A stretch of DNA of 64,000 bases from Chrysogorgia sp. JL179-B06 (Eukaryota > Cnidaria > Anthozoa > Scleralcyonacea > Chrysogorgiidae), in NCBI GenBank assembly GCA_035772405.1, contig JAYKKM010000382.1, positions 179,001 to 243,000 of the forward strand, given 5' to 3'. How positions within the stretch are numbered: the first letter of the stretch is position 1; every line of letters begins with the position of its first letter. A program made the translations under genes and the position numbers. The notes under the pieces are model-generated. The model was not told the DNA's origin. It saw nothing but the letters and a program-made list of their open reading frames with translations, and ran no database searches. Shown here piece after piece: positions 30,021 to 40,207 of this stretch.

Positions 30021-31660
30021 CGCCCGGCGCGAAGCGCCGGCCGAAGGCCTGAGGGCAAGGACTAATATCGACCGGCGTTTAGTCCCTTATCACGGGAAAT
30101 GCAAAACTAGGGAATCTGATCTAGCATCTAGTTTAATTTTATATATTCAAGATCAACGGCCCATGCGCGGCATCGGAGAATTTGGCCCTGGTAACTAGAT
30201 ATGGTAAATATCCGCATTTGAATTAATATTTAAATTGAAACCGTCACATGATTGCGAAAATTGAAACGGTATTCAAAGTGGTTTTTTTTTCAGATATAGT
30301 TTTTTGAAAAAGTGAGTTTGACAAATTTATTGCTATGGATAAACAACAAGCAGGCGGCAAGAACAAAACCGTGAAACCGAGGAGCAAAAGGTAGAAAGAC
30401 TACGGAAAAAAGGAGAGCGACAAAAGATATAATTACGGCAATACCAGACCATCAAAATTCAAAACAAGTCATATTCCGCACAAAATCAGCGGATGCAGTA
30501 AGGTTTGATTTGAACAAACACTGATTTCATGCCGAAACTGTAGAATGTTGTAGTGTTGACGGACAAGCTAGTTTTATTTTGAAATATTCATCTACGCCTA
30601 TGGATACAGGATATTTTGCTCGGACACGAATACAGGTAAATAAATTAGTATTCTCAAATAAAGCTCATAATAATACACTGTGAGTCTGTGTTGAGCGAAG
30701 GCCCTTTCGTTTTAACTTTTAAGTGTCTATATATTTGCAAGACAGGGGATAGTAAACAAGGCGTTCGTTCCCAACCCGTGATTTCCGGTCGAGTTAGATA
30801 AACATTAATCATCTGCCTTTTCAGCATAGTTTTTTGGTTAGGGTTAGTAATTTGGTTAGGTTTAGTATTTTGGTGATATTCAGATTAGCATTTCGTTGAA
30901 TTCTAAAAGACTACCGCCTTACTGCTACCGTACGAATAGGCACTGGCTTCACTACTTTATCGTTTATTACAATAACTCTTTGATTGTCTTGAGTGACGAA
31001 GGGCTTTCGCTCGAAGCGTTGAATGTCTGAGACCTGTTACACACTATTTTGGCAGTGCACCAACCTTTAAAGTACCACTACGATGAAAATTCATCCCCGT
31101 CTTTTAGATTTTCTTTAGCATAGAATAGTATTTCAGGATCGAAAGTGATCATCGGTGTAAAAAAACACTAAAAAATGGTATTTTGAAGTAAGTATTTTGA
31201 GCTCTGAAATCACTATTATTTAGGCCACCATTACTAAAAACGTGTTCCAAGTGAGCCCGCAATTTGTCGAAAATATAAGGATTCTTTGCGGTTTTTCGAC
31301 ATTCAGGGTGAGTAAATATGATCTTTTAGACATACATTTTCATTTAAGGTTCTAATGAATTTTCATTTAAGGTTCTTTATTTACGTGCCCGTAAACGGAC
31401 TTCGTCAAGCTATATTTACGGCAGTCTCCTAGAATTCAATGAAATGCTGACTATAAATATCTTGTTGTTTTACCCTTTTATATGTCTTTCATGTGACAAC
31501 ATGCTGTATATTTGTGAGATTTTATTCTCACAGGAACCATTGACATTGTGTTTGAACTGACTCAATTTATATATAATATATACATTATTTTGTTAAATTT
31601 ACTTTTTTTAAGGACATAATATAAAATCCAAAAGAAGCATTTATAAGGTTATATCATTTA
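30021..31660. other. Intergenic sequence with a GC-rich hairpin and a decayed hammerhead
   Basis: CCGGCGCGAAGCGCCGG (about 30022-30038) is a perfect hairpin just past the CARS1 end. At 30988-31030, GTGACGA, GGGC/GCTC, GAAG and CGTTG resemble a hammerhead with two core positions changed. No gene was recognised. Confidence 0.5.
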
Positions 31661-31661
31661 T

Positions 31662-34600
31662 ATAGAAATTGTTGATATTAAAACAAGACGCCCGCTAGGC
31701 GTAACTCAGGCTACTTTAGCCTGTGCAGGCTAGGGCTATACTTTAGCATATTGAAGACTATGCAACAAGCTAAACAGCTTGAAGAAACATTATTTCTTCC
31801 CAAAACCAACATTTTGAACCAGAAACATCTTTATAATTTTAGCGCATAATTTGAGCATGCTCGCCTCATTTAGGGGCCAGTCATTATTTATGGATATACT
31901 GGATCGGGTAAAATTCTAAACGTTCCGAGATGTAACTGTCTTACCAGTGTGTAAATGCACCAGCCATGCAACTTTCAAAACAACATGCATTTCCATATTT
32001 CATATCGGATGTGCCCATGATCTCACAAAAGGATCAACCAATTCACCAATTATGCTTGTTTGGACATGCAGGTTTCAAAAATGTTATTCCCTGCTAGTGC
32101 GGATCAAGCAAATATTTGAATTAATAGTTTTAAAATATTCCCAACCCAGTAAACCCTAATAACGACCAGTCCCCCTTAGTGTTGGACAATTGACAAATTA
32201 CAGTGATGTCATGATTAGCGAGCAAACTCAGATACCGAGCCAGGACAAAAATCAATAATCAAGGACAGTTTGAAAGGTGTGTACAATGTAGCTGGCTGCG
32301 CAGACCAACTAACATGCAGTTGGAAAACAACAATTTATTGGAGTGGATCTGGATTGGAGTTGGTTTAGGGCGACATGAGGTGTTCATTTGGGTTATATTA
32401 ACTATGTTTGTATTAAGCATTCATATATAATAATATATGAACAATCAATACACAACTAGCTATATAAATAGGTCAACGGTGTATTAAATTCACGTTGCAA
32501 ACACAGGGTGCCCATCTCAAATTTATTATTTTTATTAATTTTTTTTTATTAATTTTTTTTTTCTAAATATGTGAGAATGCTAGAAATCGCCATTATTGTG
32601 TCTCAAGTATGCTGAATATGTAAGAAATCGCAATTATTGTGTACCCTCGTTTCCAGGACACGGGATGCTGGCGCAGCCACGGAGGCTGTGTCACATGCCT
32701 CAGTTTTTCAAAGACTGTTGGGGCCATATCTCGACCCCAAAAAAATAAAAACACCGAAACCTAGACTCGGCTACCACAGTAGCCCGAGTAATTACTGTAC
32801 CAAAAAAACTAGAAACCAGGTTCCTTGAAATGTACAGCTGATCTACATGTTAATTATCAATACCCTATTTAAGTCGCTTTTTCAAAGAGCCCCAAAAACT
32901 AACAATTATGTGTACTATAAGCTAAAATAAAAAAAAAGGTACAATAAATCAAAACAAGTTAAATACAACACTTTCGGCGTATTTTCGCTACCCAAGTAAG
33001 TATAAGGATTATGATTTTTTGTCTGCCAGAAACATGAATTATCTTAAGTGATAAAAATCTTTTATTTATGAGATTGCCGATAACAATTATTTAATTATTG
33101 GAATTTGGAAATTAAAGCATCCTTGGGACCCAGTTATTGTTTATGCCTAATGGCAAAGTTAAAATTACAATGCTTGTGTACTCCTCAACCGAACTAATGC
33201 AATATACAAGCTGTGCCAAACTTATCTTTTTCTAGTTTTAAATCTACATATAGTATGCTAATCTACTATGCTGTTTTCGAACAAAATTTGCAATTAAACT
33301 GCAGTCAATTCCCTATTCGGCACGCGTTCTGTAACGGCTAATATTTCACACTTGGCTTGTAGATGTTAACAGAAAAATCCAGTAGACACATGTACGCATA
33401 CAAAAAAATGCAATGTACTTTTAGAAATTGTTGATATTAAAACAAGATGCCTGCTAGGCGATACCTCAGGCTACCTTAGCCTGTGCAGGCTAGGGCTATA
33501 CTTTGGCATATTGAAGACTATGATGCAACAAGCTAAACAGCTTGAAGAAACATTATTTCTTCCCAAAACCAACATATTGAACCAGAAAAATATTTATAAT
33601 TTTAGCGCATATATAATTTGAGCATGCTCGCCTCATTTAGGGCCAGTCATTATTTATGGGGATATACTGGGTCGGGTAAAATTGACCCAGGGTGATGAAA
33701 TATTTTGCCCTCATTACTACAAGCTATGAAATTTTATTATTAATTTCATCAAGTGTAACACACAAGAAGTATAACACACAATAAAAAGTGTATAATAAAA
33801 AAAGTGCAACACACAATAAGATGAGCACAAGCACACATAAAAAAATGTTTGCATTTTTAGTGAGACAGAAAAAACAAAACCATAAATTTTCTTCTTACAG
33901 TATTTCTGTTCATGTGTGAAAATAGAGCGGGTCAAGCAAATATTTGAAAAAATAGTTTTAAAATATTCCCAACCAATTGACAAATTACGTGATGTCATGG
34001 TTAGCGAGCAAACTCAGATACTGAGCTGCAGCTTGCCTCCATGTAATCAAGGACAAAAATCAGTTTGAAAGCTGTGTACAATGTATCTGGCTGTGCAGAC
34101 CAACTAACATGCAGTTGGCAAACAACAACAATTTATGTTGGGTGAGGGACAATGAAAAATACATGGCTGCACAAGATGTCACTGCAAAACCAGCGAACAA
34201 TAACAAACACTTCATCGATTGGAGTTGATCTGGATTGGAATTGGTCTGGATGTCAGACACGAGGTGTTCATTTGTATTAAGCATTCATATATAGTAATAT
34301 ATGAACAATCAATACACAGATAGCTATATAAATAGGTCAACAGTGTATTAAATTCATGTTGCAAACACAGGGTACAATAAACGGTACAATAAATCAACAA
34401 GTTAAGTACAATACTTTAGGCATACTTTCCCTACCTAAGTAATTATAAGGAATATGATTTTTTGTCTGCCAGAAACATGAATTATCTTGAGTGATAAAAA
34501 ATCTTTACATTTCACAATTTATGAGATTGCGATAACAATTATTTAATTATTGGAATTTGGAAATTTAATACAGCATTCTTGGGAACTTTATTGTTTATGC

Positions 34601-34860
34601 CTAATAATGACAAAGTTAAAATTACAATGCTCGTCTACTCCTTATAACAAAACCAATGCAATATGTCAGCTGTGCCAAGCTTATCTTTTTCTAGTTTTAA
34701 ACCTACATGCTACTATACTATGCTGTTTTCAGAACAAAATTTGCAATTAAACTGCAGTCAATTCCCTATTCGGCACACGTTTCTGTAACGGCTAATATTT
34801 CACACTAGCCTTGTAGATGTTAATAGAAAAATCCAGTAGACACATGTACGCACTGCGTAC
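31662..34860. repeat. Diverged tandem duplication, two units
   Basis: Unit 1 (31662-about 33420) and unit 2 (about 33421-34860) share, in the same order, TTGATATTAAAACAAGA, CTCAGGCTAC...GCAGGCTAGGGC, GAGCATGCTCGCCTCATTTA, GATGTCATG.TTAGCGAGC and GTCTGCCAGAAACATGAATT. Large indels separate them. No coding sequence was recognised in either. Confidence 0.8.
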
Positions 34861-35188
34861 CTATTTTTTTAATTATCCGAGAACCATATAGCATTGTCAT
34901 ATGAGCTATTCTGCATTCTATTTAAGGTTACAGGATACCCTAGAACTTTAAAAACTTCATTTTTTCTTTTTTACATATATTTGACCAGGAAAAATGTTAA
35001 ACAAATAACTTTAAAATTGAACGAGTTATCAAGGAAAACACTTTCCGAGGTCTATAAGTTTTGCGGGAAAATTTGACAGCTCAGCCGGAAGTCGAGTCAG
35101 CCGACAGTTTGTTAATTTCATATCATAACATGCGATTTTCGACACGTCTTGCTTTCTGAACTCTCAATATCTTCATCGTTAAAATACT

Positions 35189-35773
35189 CCGCATCATAAG
35201 TCTAAAAGTGGTAAAAAGAATCAAAGTCCTTTTTGCCGAGGTCGAAAGAAACTCAAAACCTGCAAGAAAACCAACGAAGGACGTGTTTTTCCAGATGAGA
35301 GAAAGAATTGTTTAGCCCAAAGTGACTTGGGCTCGTATTTCCAACAGGATGCACAATGGCCCGAGCTTTTTCCAGACAACAACGATGAAAGTTGTTCGCG
35401 AAGCGAATCAAAATTGAACGAAAGTATGGAAAGCTTGAGGAAAAGAAAAGCTGCGGAACCTGATTCAGAATCGTTTAGCGACTCCGACTCATCAAGTGGT
35501 AGTGAGGATGAGAGTACCACCTTTCAACCAACTGTTGGACGTTATATTGTTGATCCTGAATGTGTACAAGTCATGCTTGACAACTCAGCAGTGTGTAAGT
35601 GTTGTCATAGCCCACTACACATACTCGAAAAAGCGAAATCGAGGCAAGGATTAGGAGCAAAATGGATTTTTTGTTGTACAAGCGATACTTGCGTTTCACA
35701 TAAAACGCGCGCTTCAGTGTTCTGGACAAAAATATACAGTGAACGCCTGTTCTGTTGTATCTTTCATCACTGA
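35189..35773 (+). pseudogene. Transposon protein N-terminal part with CxxC...CxxxxC zinc motif
   Basis: The frame lacks a clear ATG and opens after a stop near 35186. It holds basic KSGKKNQSPFCRGRKK, an acidic serine-rich stretch (FSDSDSSSGSEDES), then CKCCHSPLHILE and GLGAKWIFCCTSDTC. The two-cysteine-pair layout resembles the 'Mutator-like transposase domain' family of invertebrate proteins (recognition from memory, moderate). Truncated shortly after the zinc motif, where it overlaps the opposing frame. Confidence 0.5.
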
Positions 35774-35941
35774 CAGTAGTTTTTCTTTGTAGTCCACTGA
35801 CTCCCTTGTATCAGTCGAACCCTGACCATCCTTTGCCTTTCGGTTGTTTTTGCAGCGCTTTTTTGGCGAGCGTTCCTTCCTTTTGTTTTGGCCCGCAGCT
35901 TTTTGCTTTCGCTTCGGCATGACTGCTACGTGTTTGATCGA
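35730..35941 (-). pseudogene. Second convergent gene remnant, basic protein
   Basis: - strand frame with an internal ATG at 35941: MPKRKQKAAGQNKRKERSPK, very Lys/Arg-rich, then a short mixed tail. The open frame extends upstream to 36067. Could be the N-terminus of a nuclear protein. No family recognised. Confidence 0.4.
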
Positions 35942-36624
35942 TGACGTGCAATTACCGGAGCAATCTCTTTCGCACTTCCTCTCATAATTAAATAACACGT
36001 TCGCCGCACGCTGTGATTGGTAGAAAGTAGCAGTGGGCGGAGAATCGGAAAGCAGAGAAACTTTCAAAATCCATTTTCAGGCACATGAATTTTGAGCCAT
36101 ATACACGCATTAAAAAGAGAACGTTACGCGCGCGTTTTGACCGAATTTCCTCAAACTTGCACACAGTGTAGGTGTATCTCTTGGCTATAAAACGGTGTTC
36201 GCGAAATTAACCAAGTTATGAGCTTTTTGTTGTCCATTAGTTGCAATACAACACACGTCGGGAAAGATTATGCTCTAACAATTTAACCCCCAAAGCAACA
36301 AAAAAATGCGAACACCGTTTTTGAGAACAATCTTCGAGAAGTGTAAAAATGATAGTTTCACAGGTCTTTAGTGAAACCTACGCTTAACGTTGATCGCGGC
36401 GCAAAGGTTCGAAAATTTTAAACTTGCGGGGATATCTAGAAACGTTCTAACTTCTTGTTGTATTTGATAACACCATGTTATGCTTCGTCTTCCTGGCTAC
36501 ATTCACCGAAAATTTGAGAGAAATTGGATAAAAATTAGCCGAGTAATAGCAGATCTCCTAAAATGCGTGCGTAGGGTATCCTGTAACCTTAACGAACTTG
36601 TATAGTGGCTGCAGCCATTTCGAT

Positions 36625-37640
36625 AGTCTGCGTGGCGGCGTTAGGAGGGGGGAGGGAGCGCCTGCACGAAACACCCATGTTTTTGGATTTCCGCCCACAT
36701 GAAGAACTGTCAAAAACAACCAATCAGCGACTAGCGAGCTTTCCTCAATGATTAAAACTTTTCACTTCGGGCCGAATCGTGAAATATCCATGTCTGAAAC
36801 TCCGTAAAAAGCTTGACTGGATCTGCTGGAAACAAGATTTATTTTGAAAATTTATTCAAGCAATCGTGTAGACATGGAAGCACAGAGTTGATTCTGGCTA
36901 AGACTTGTGAATCAATCGGCTTTGCATTACTACGCAGTGAAACTTTCTCCGAGCGGGTTTGTCGGTCAGACAAAGAGACAGCAATTTTAATGTTCCACCA
37001 ACCGATAACATTAATAGCCCTGATAGAATGAAGCGACATCTCACTGCCGAACATCAGAAGGGGATTTGGCCAAGAAATTTCATAGGCAAAACAACGTAGA
37101 AACTATCACTTATATACGTCTAGCCGTAAGTCTCTTTATTCTGAAACGTCGAAGGAATTCTCCGAAGGCCGAGAAAGCACCGTTGAAACACCTGAAGACA
37201 AAGACAAGGTAGAAATCACAATAATAGCTGCTTCCCCTGCCGACTGATAATCACGCGCTCGCACGAACGTCTGGTCTATAATCAAACTCTTGCCAAATCC
37301 CGTTGGTAATACATCAAAACATCTTTTCCTGCCAGCAGCTCCCTCGTTGCAAATTTTTGTTCCTGTTTTAGTTTAAAGCTGCGACCAGCAACGAACTGAA
37401 GATCGGTTAAAGCTTTCGAAAGAAAATAATCTACTAACATGGTTTTTCTCAAGTCGCGATTTTTAAATGTTTATTTCCTGACAGGAAACCATGAATACTA
37501 ATGAGAGTTGAGTTAGCCAATCAGAATATAGCGTCCTCTGGTGGACGTAGAAATCCAAAAACATGGGTCTTTCGTGCAGGCGTTCCATCGTCCCTCACCC
37601 CAGTCCTCGGCCCCCTCCCCCAATCCCTAAACGCCTGGCT
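36625..37640 (-). mobile_element. TIR element with RecQ-like helicase fragment, copy 2
   Basis: Inverted relative to 24447-25583: starts AGTCTGCGTGGCGGCG and ends ...ACGCCTGGCT. On the - strand (about 37230-37440) it encodes the same [19 protein letters not shown] stretch. The Walker A now reads PTGFGKSLI after a 1-base deletion. No target duplication is visible; the right end abuts the T arm of a tRNA-Leu fragment. Confidence 0.7.
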
Positions 37641-37664
37641 TGGGTTCAAATCCCAACACTGCCA
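37641..37664 (+). pseudogene. tRNA-Leu 3' fragment
   Basis: TGGGTTCAAATCCC and ACTGCCA correspond to the T arm and acceptor end of the tRNA-Leu copies downstream. The downstream flank (ATTTTATTTTATTACAAG...) also matches theirs. CCATTTCGAT on the far side of the helicase element (36615-36624) resembles the variable arm, so the element may have split this tRNA. Confidence 0.5.
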
Positions 37665-38310
37665 TTACTAATTTTATTTTATTACAAGATGACATGGCTT
37701 GAGTAATTCTAGAGATGGATGGAATGAAATGTATTACATGATGCGAATACGGGTTAAATTTTATACAAATGTGGAAATAACTCATCGTGTACCAGTTACA
37801 TGATGGGAATATGGATTTAAATGTTAGGTAAACGTAGATAAGAATATAATATTATAATTTATCGAGGAAATTAATGACATATTTTTGACAATGATAATTT
37901 GGATGGATTTTTAATGCTTTGCAGAAAAGAGCTTACCTTACGTTATCCATTGACGTGAGAGTTATTTTTGTTATTTTGTAAGCATTGGTAGCGTGGCCGA
38001 TTTGTCTAAGGTGCTGGTTTAAAGCACCAGTCAATTCGATGGCGTGGGTTCGAATCTCACCGCTGCCATTGCTCATTTTATTTTATTGACATTACCGTAA
38101 ATTATTTTTCTTAATTAATTCTAGAGATGGTCAGGAATGAAATGTATTACATGATGCGAATACGGGTTTAAATTTTATATAAGCGTAGAAAGAACTCACC
38201 GTGTACCAATTACATGATGGGAATAAGGATTTAAATGTTAGGTAAACGCAGAAAAAACTCGCACTAAAGCATAGCAATGTCACGAGAACTATAGCGGATA
38301 AAGTATTACA
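37665..38310 (+). repeat. Tandem ~330-bp unit carrying tRNA-Leu
   Basis: After each tRNA-Leu 3' end the same tail follows: AATTCTAGAGATGG, GAATGAAATGTATTACATGA, TGCGAATACGGGTT, TTACATGATGGGAAT, AAATGTTAGGTAAACG. Two full units and the start of a third. Confidence 0.75.
37987..38068 (+). tRNA. tRNA-Leu-like gene, altered anticodon loop
   Basis: Acceptor GGTAGCG/CGCTGCC, long variable arm, T arm with GGTTCGAAT: class II tRNA-Leu layout. The anticodon stem CTGGT/ACCAG encloses TTAAAGC, placing AAA at 34-36 where tRNA-Leu would carry AAG, and the D loop has lost its GG. It is probably a decaying copy. Confidence 0.6.
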
Positions 38311-38314
38311 AATT

Positions 38315-38398
38315 GGTAGCGTGGACGAGTTGTCTAAGGCGCTGGTTTAAGGTAACAGTCATTTCGATAGGGTGCCGGGTCGAATCCCACCGCTGCCA
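38315..38398 (+). tRNA. tRNA-Leu-like gene (AAG)
   Basis: Same acceptor GGTAGCG/CGCTGCC. Anticodon loop TTAAGGT gives AAG (leucine), but the 3' anticodon stem AACAG has one mismatch and the T stem (GCCGG/CCCAC) is weakened. The flanking ~330-bp unit is tandemly repeated with the copy at 37987. Functionality doubtful. Confidence 0.6.
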
Positions 38399-38966
38399 CT
38401 ACTCATTTTATTTTATTGAGGTGGTAGAAAAGGCGAGCGAGGGGATTATTGCGGATTCGTATTTTAGGTTTAAGCTTAAGTCTGCTTCACACGAAAGCAT
38501 AATCATAATGACAAGACAAAAGGCAATACAAAGGAATGAAGTCAAGCCTTTCGACATAACCATAATCATTAGAAGCATAAGCCAAGCATAAGAAGCATAA
38601 GGCAAGAGCAAAACAAAAGAGGAAGCAAAGAAAAATTATCGTTGTTTTGCCTTCGTACGTCCCAGAGAAAACGTCGTGCTTTGTTTTCGTTGCCTATGTT
38701 TATGTCACTCGTGTGAACTATTAGGCTTTGATAATGTTAAGCACATGTAATTTACATATCCACTCTCGTCCAGGAAAACGGACATTCCTGCCAATAACAA
38801 GAACGCTCTAAATTCAGCTCTCTTGGCATCTCAGACTCTGTTGTGTACTTTTGCTTTACTAAACAGAAATAGCTAGTAAATACAATTACTGTTGTTTACA
38901 TGCGTCAAGTCTTTCTAACATCACAGTAACCTTCTTTCGCGTTATGTAGTTTATGTATATACCTTT

Positions 38967-39060
38967 GAGTTTCGCAACAGTTAAGGTTATTTCTAAAGAT
39001 ATCAATTGAACAAAGAGGTGGTTCAATTTTGGATGTTTTTCAGCCCATCAGGAAATAATT
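38967..39060. repeat. Fragment of the CTCTTTCCTGTCCGG MITE family
   Basis: TTTCGCAACAGTTAAGGTTA...TATCAAT and GAACAAAGAGGTGG match the inner right part of the copy at 8380-8721. Confidence 0.5.
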
Positions 39061-40110
39061 ATAAATGGACAAAAAGCACTGACTATTAACTTAAAGGACG
39101 GAAGTCGCTCATAAGAGTTATATCTTGTGTATTCTTTTGTGTAATTATCATCAAAGCGAGATAGATATGTTGTGTTTGGATTTTCAAATGAATAAGACGA
39201 AAAAAAGGAATTTCACTTAATCACATACGTCTATCACATATGTCTTAATCACACTCGTCCCATGCCTCTTTCGGCTTTTTTCGTCTCGTTTTTTTTTTGC
39301 AAATAGAAATGTTTAAAAAGAGATATCTCCGAAAGAAAAAACGACCTTATTATATACATGGGAAATTACATCATTCTGTTGGTCGTGAGAAGTAAAATTA
39401 TTTAAATAATTGTGAGAAGAGTACAATCAATGGTAGCATGAAAACAAAAACTCAAAATGGCTGTCATTTGCAATGGATTTATTTTTTATTCATTTCTCAG
39501 CCTTGGTTTATATAATACTATAGCTATAATTGGAAATGTTTTCTTATGTTGGCCTTTGTGCCGTTGCCATCGTCTCGAATACGAAGCCCAAAGCACAACT
39601 TAACTTCAGAGGTTAAACACACAGACTAATGTTTATTTTATATATCAATCATTTATATGTAAATGTTTATCAAGAATTTACTACCATAAAAGGACTATAA
39701 ATATTACAGGATATGAAGTTATCAAAGTCAGTTCTTAATCGTTTGTTATCGGAATGCCTGCGACGCAAGTGACGCAGTTCTGAGTGTTCTTATCACAAGT
39801 GTCACGGTTACAATTGTTTTATTAAGTGTTAATAAAGACAATTGGGTTAAAGAATATCAGAGCACATATTCTAACTATAGTTATAATTGGAAATTATATT
39901 GAAATTTCTTGACAAAAATGCAGATTCTTTTTTAACTGGAAAAGACGTAATTTTATTAAGGCATCAATTAATGCGGTGTTTAGAACTTGTTATTCACTAA
40001 GTATTAAAATTTACACACATTTTCAAATACAACATGGCAGTATAAATCCTTATTTACACTGCCTTCACACTAATACCCATACTGAGAACCAATTTTGTAT
40101 CTTCTATCCA
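39061..40110. other. Intergenic sequence, nothing recognised
   Basis: No gene, RNA or repeat recognised in this interval downstream of the MFS gene. Confidence 0.4.
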
Positions 40111-40207
40111 AAAAAAACTGTCCAGGATTGGCACTTTAAAAAGTACGGTTTTTCTGCCTTCTAAGAACCTCTGTCGTTCAGCATTATTAAAGACGATAAA
40201 ACATTGA

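Larger units (their letters stand above)
34926..36588. mobile_element. TTAA-flanked DNA transposon with two convergent gene remnants
   Basis: Terminal inverted repeats GGTTACAGGATACCCTA (17 bp), with TTAA at 34922-34925 and 36589-36592. A + strand frame (35189-35773) and a - strand frame (up to 36067) meet near 35730, as if a longer two-gene element lost its middle. Superfamily uncertain (Kolobok- or piggyBac-like by target site). Confidence 0.75.
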
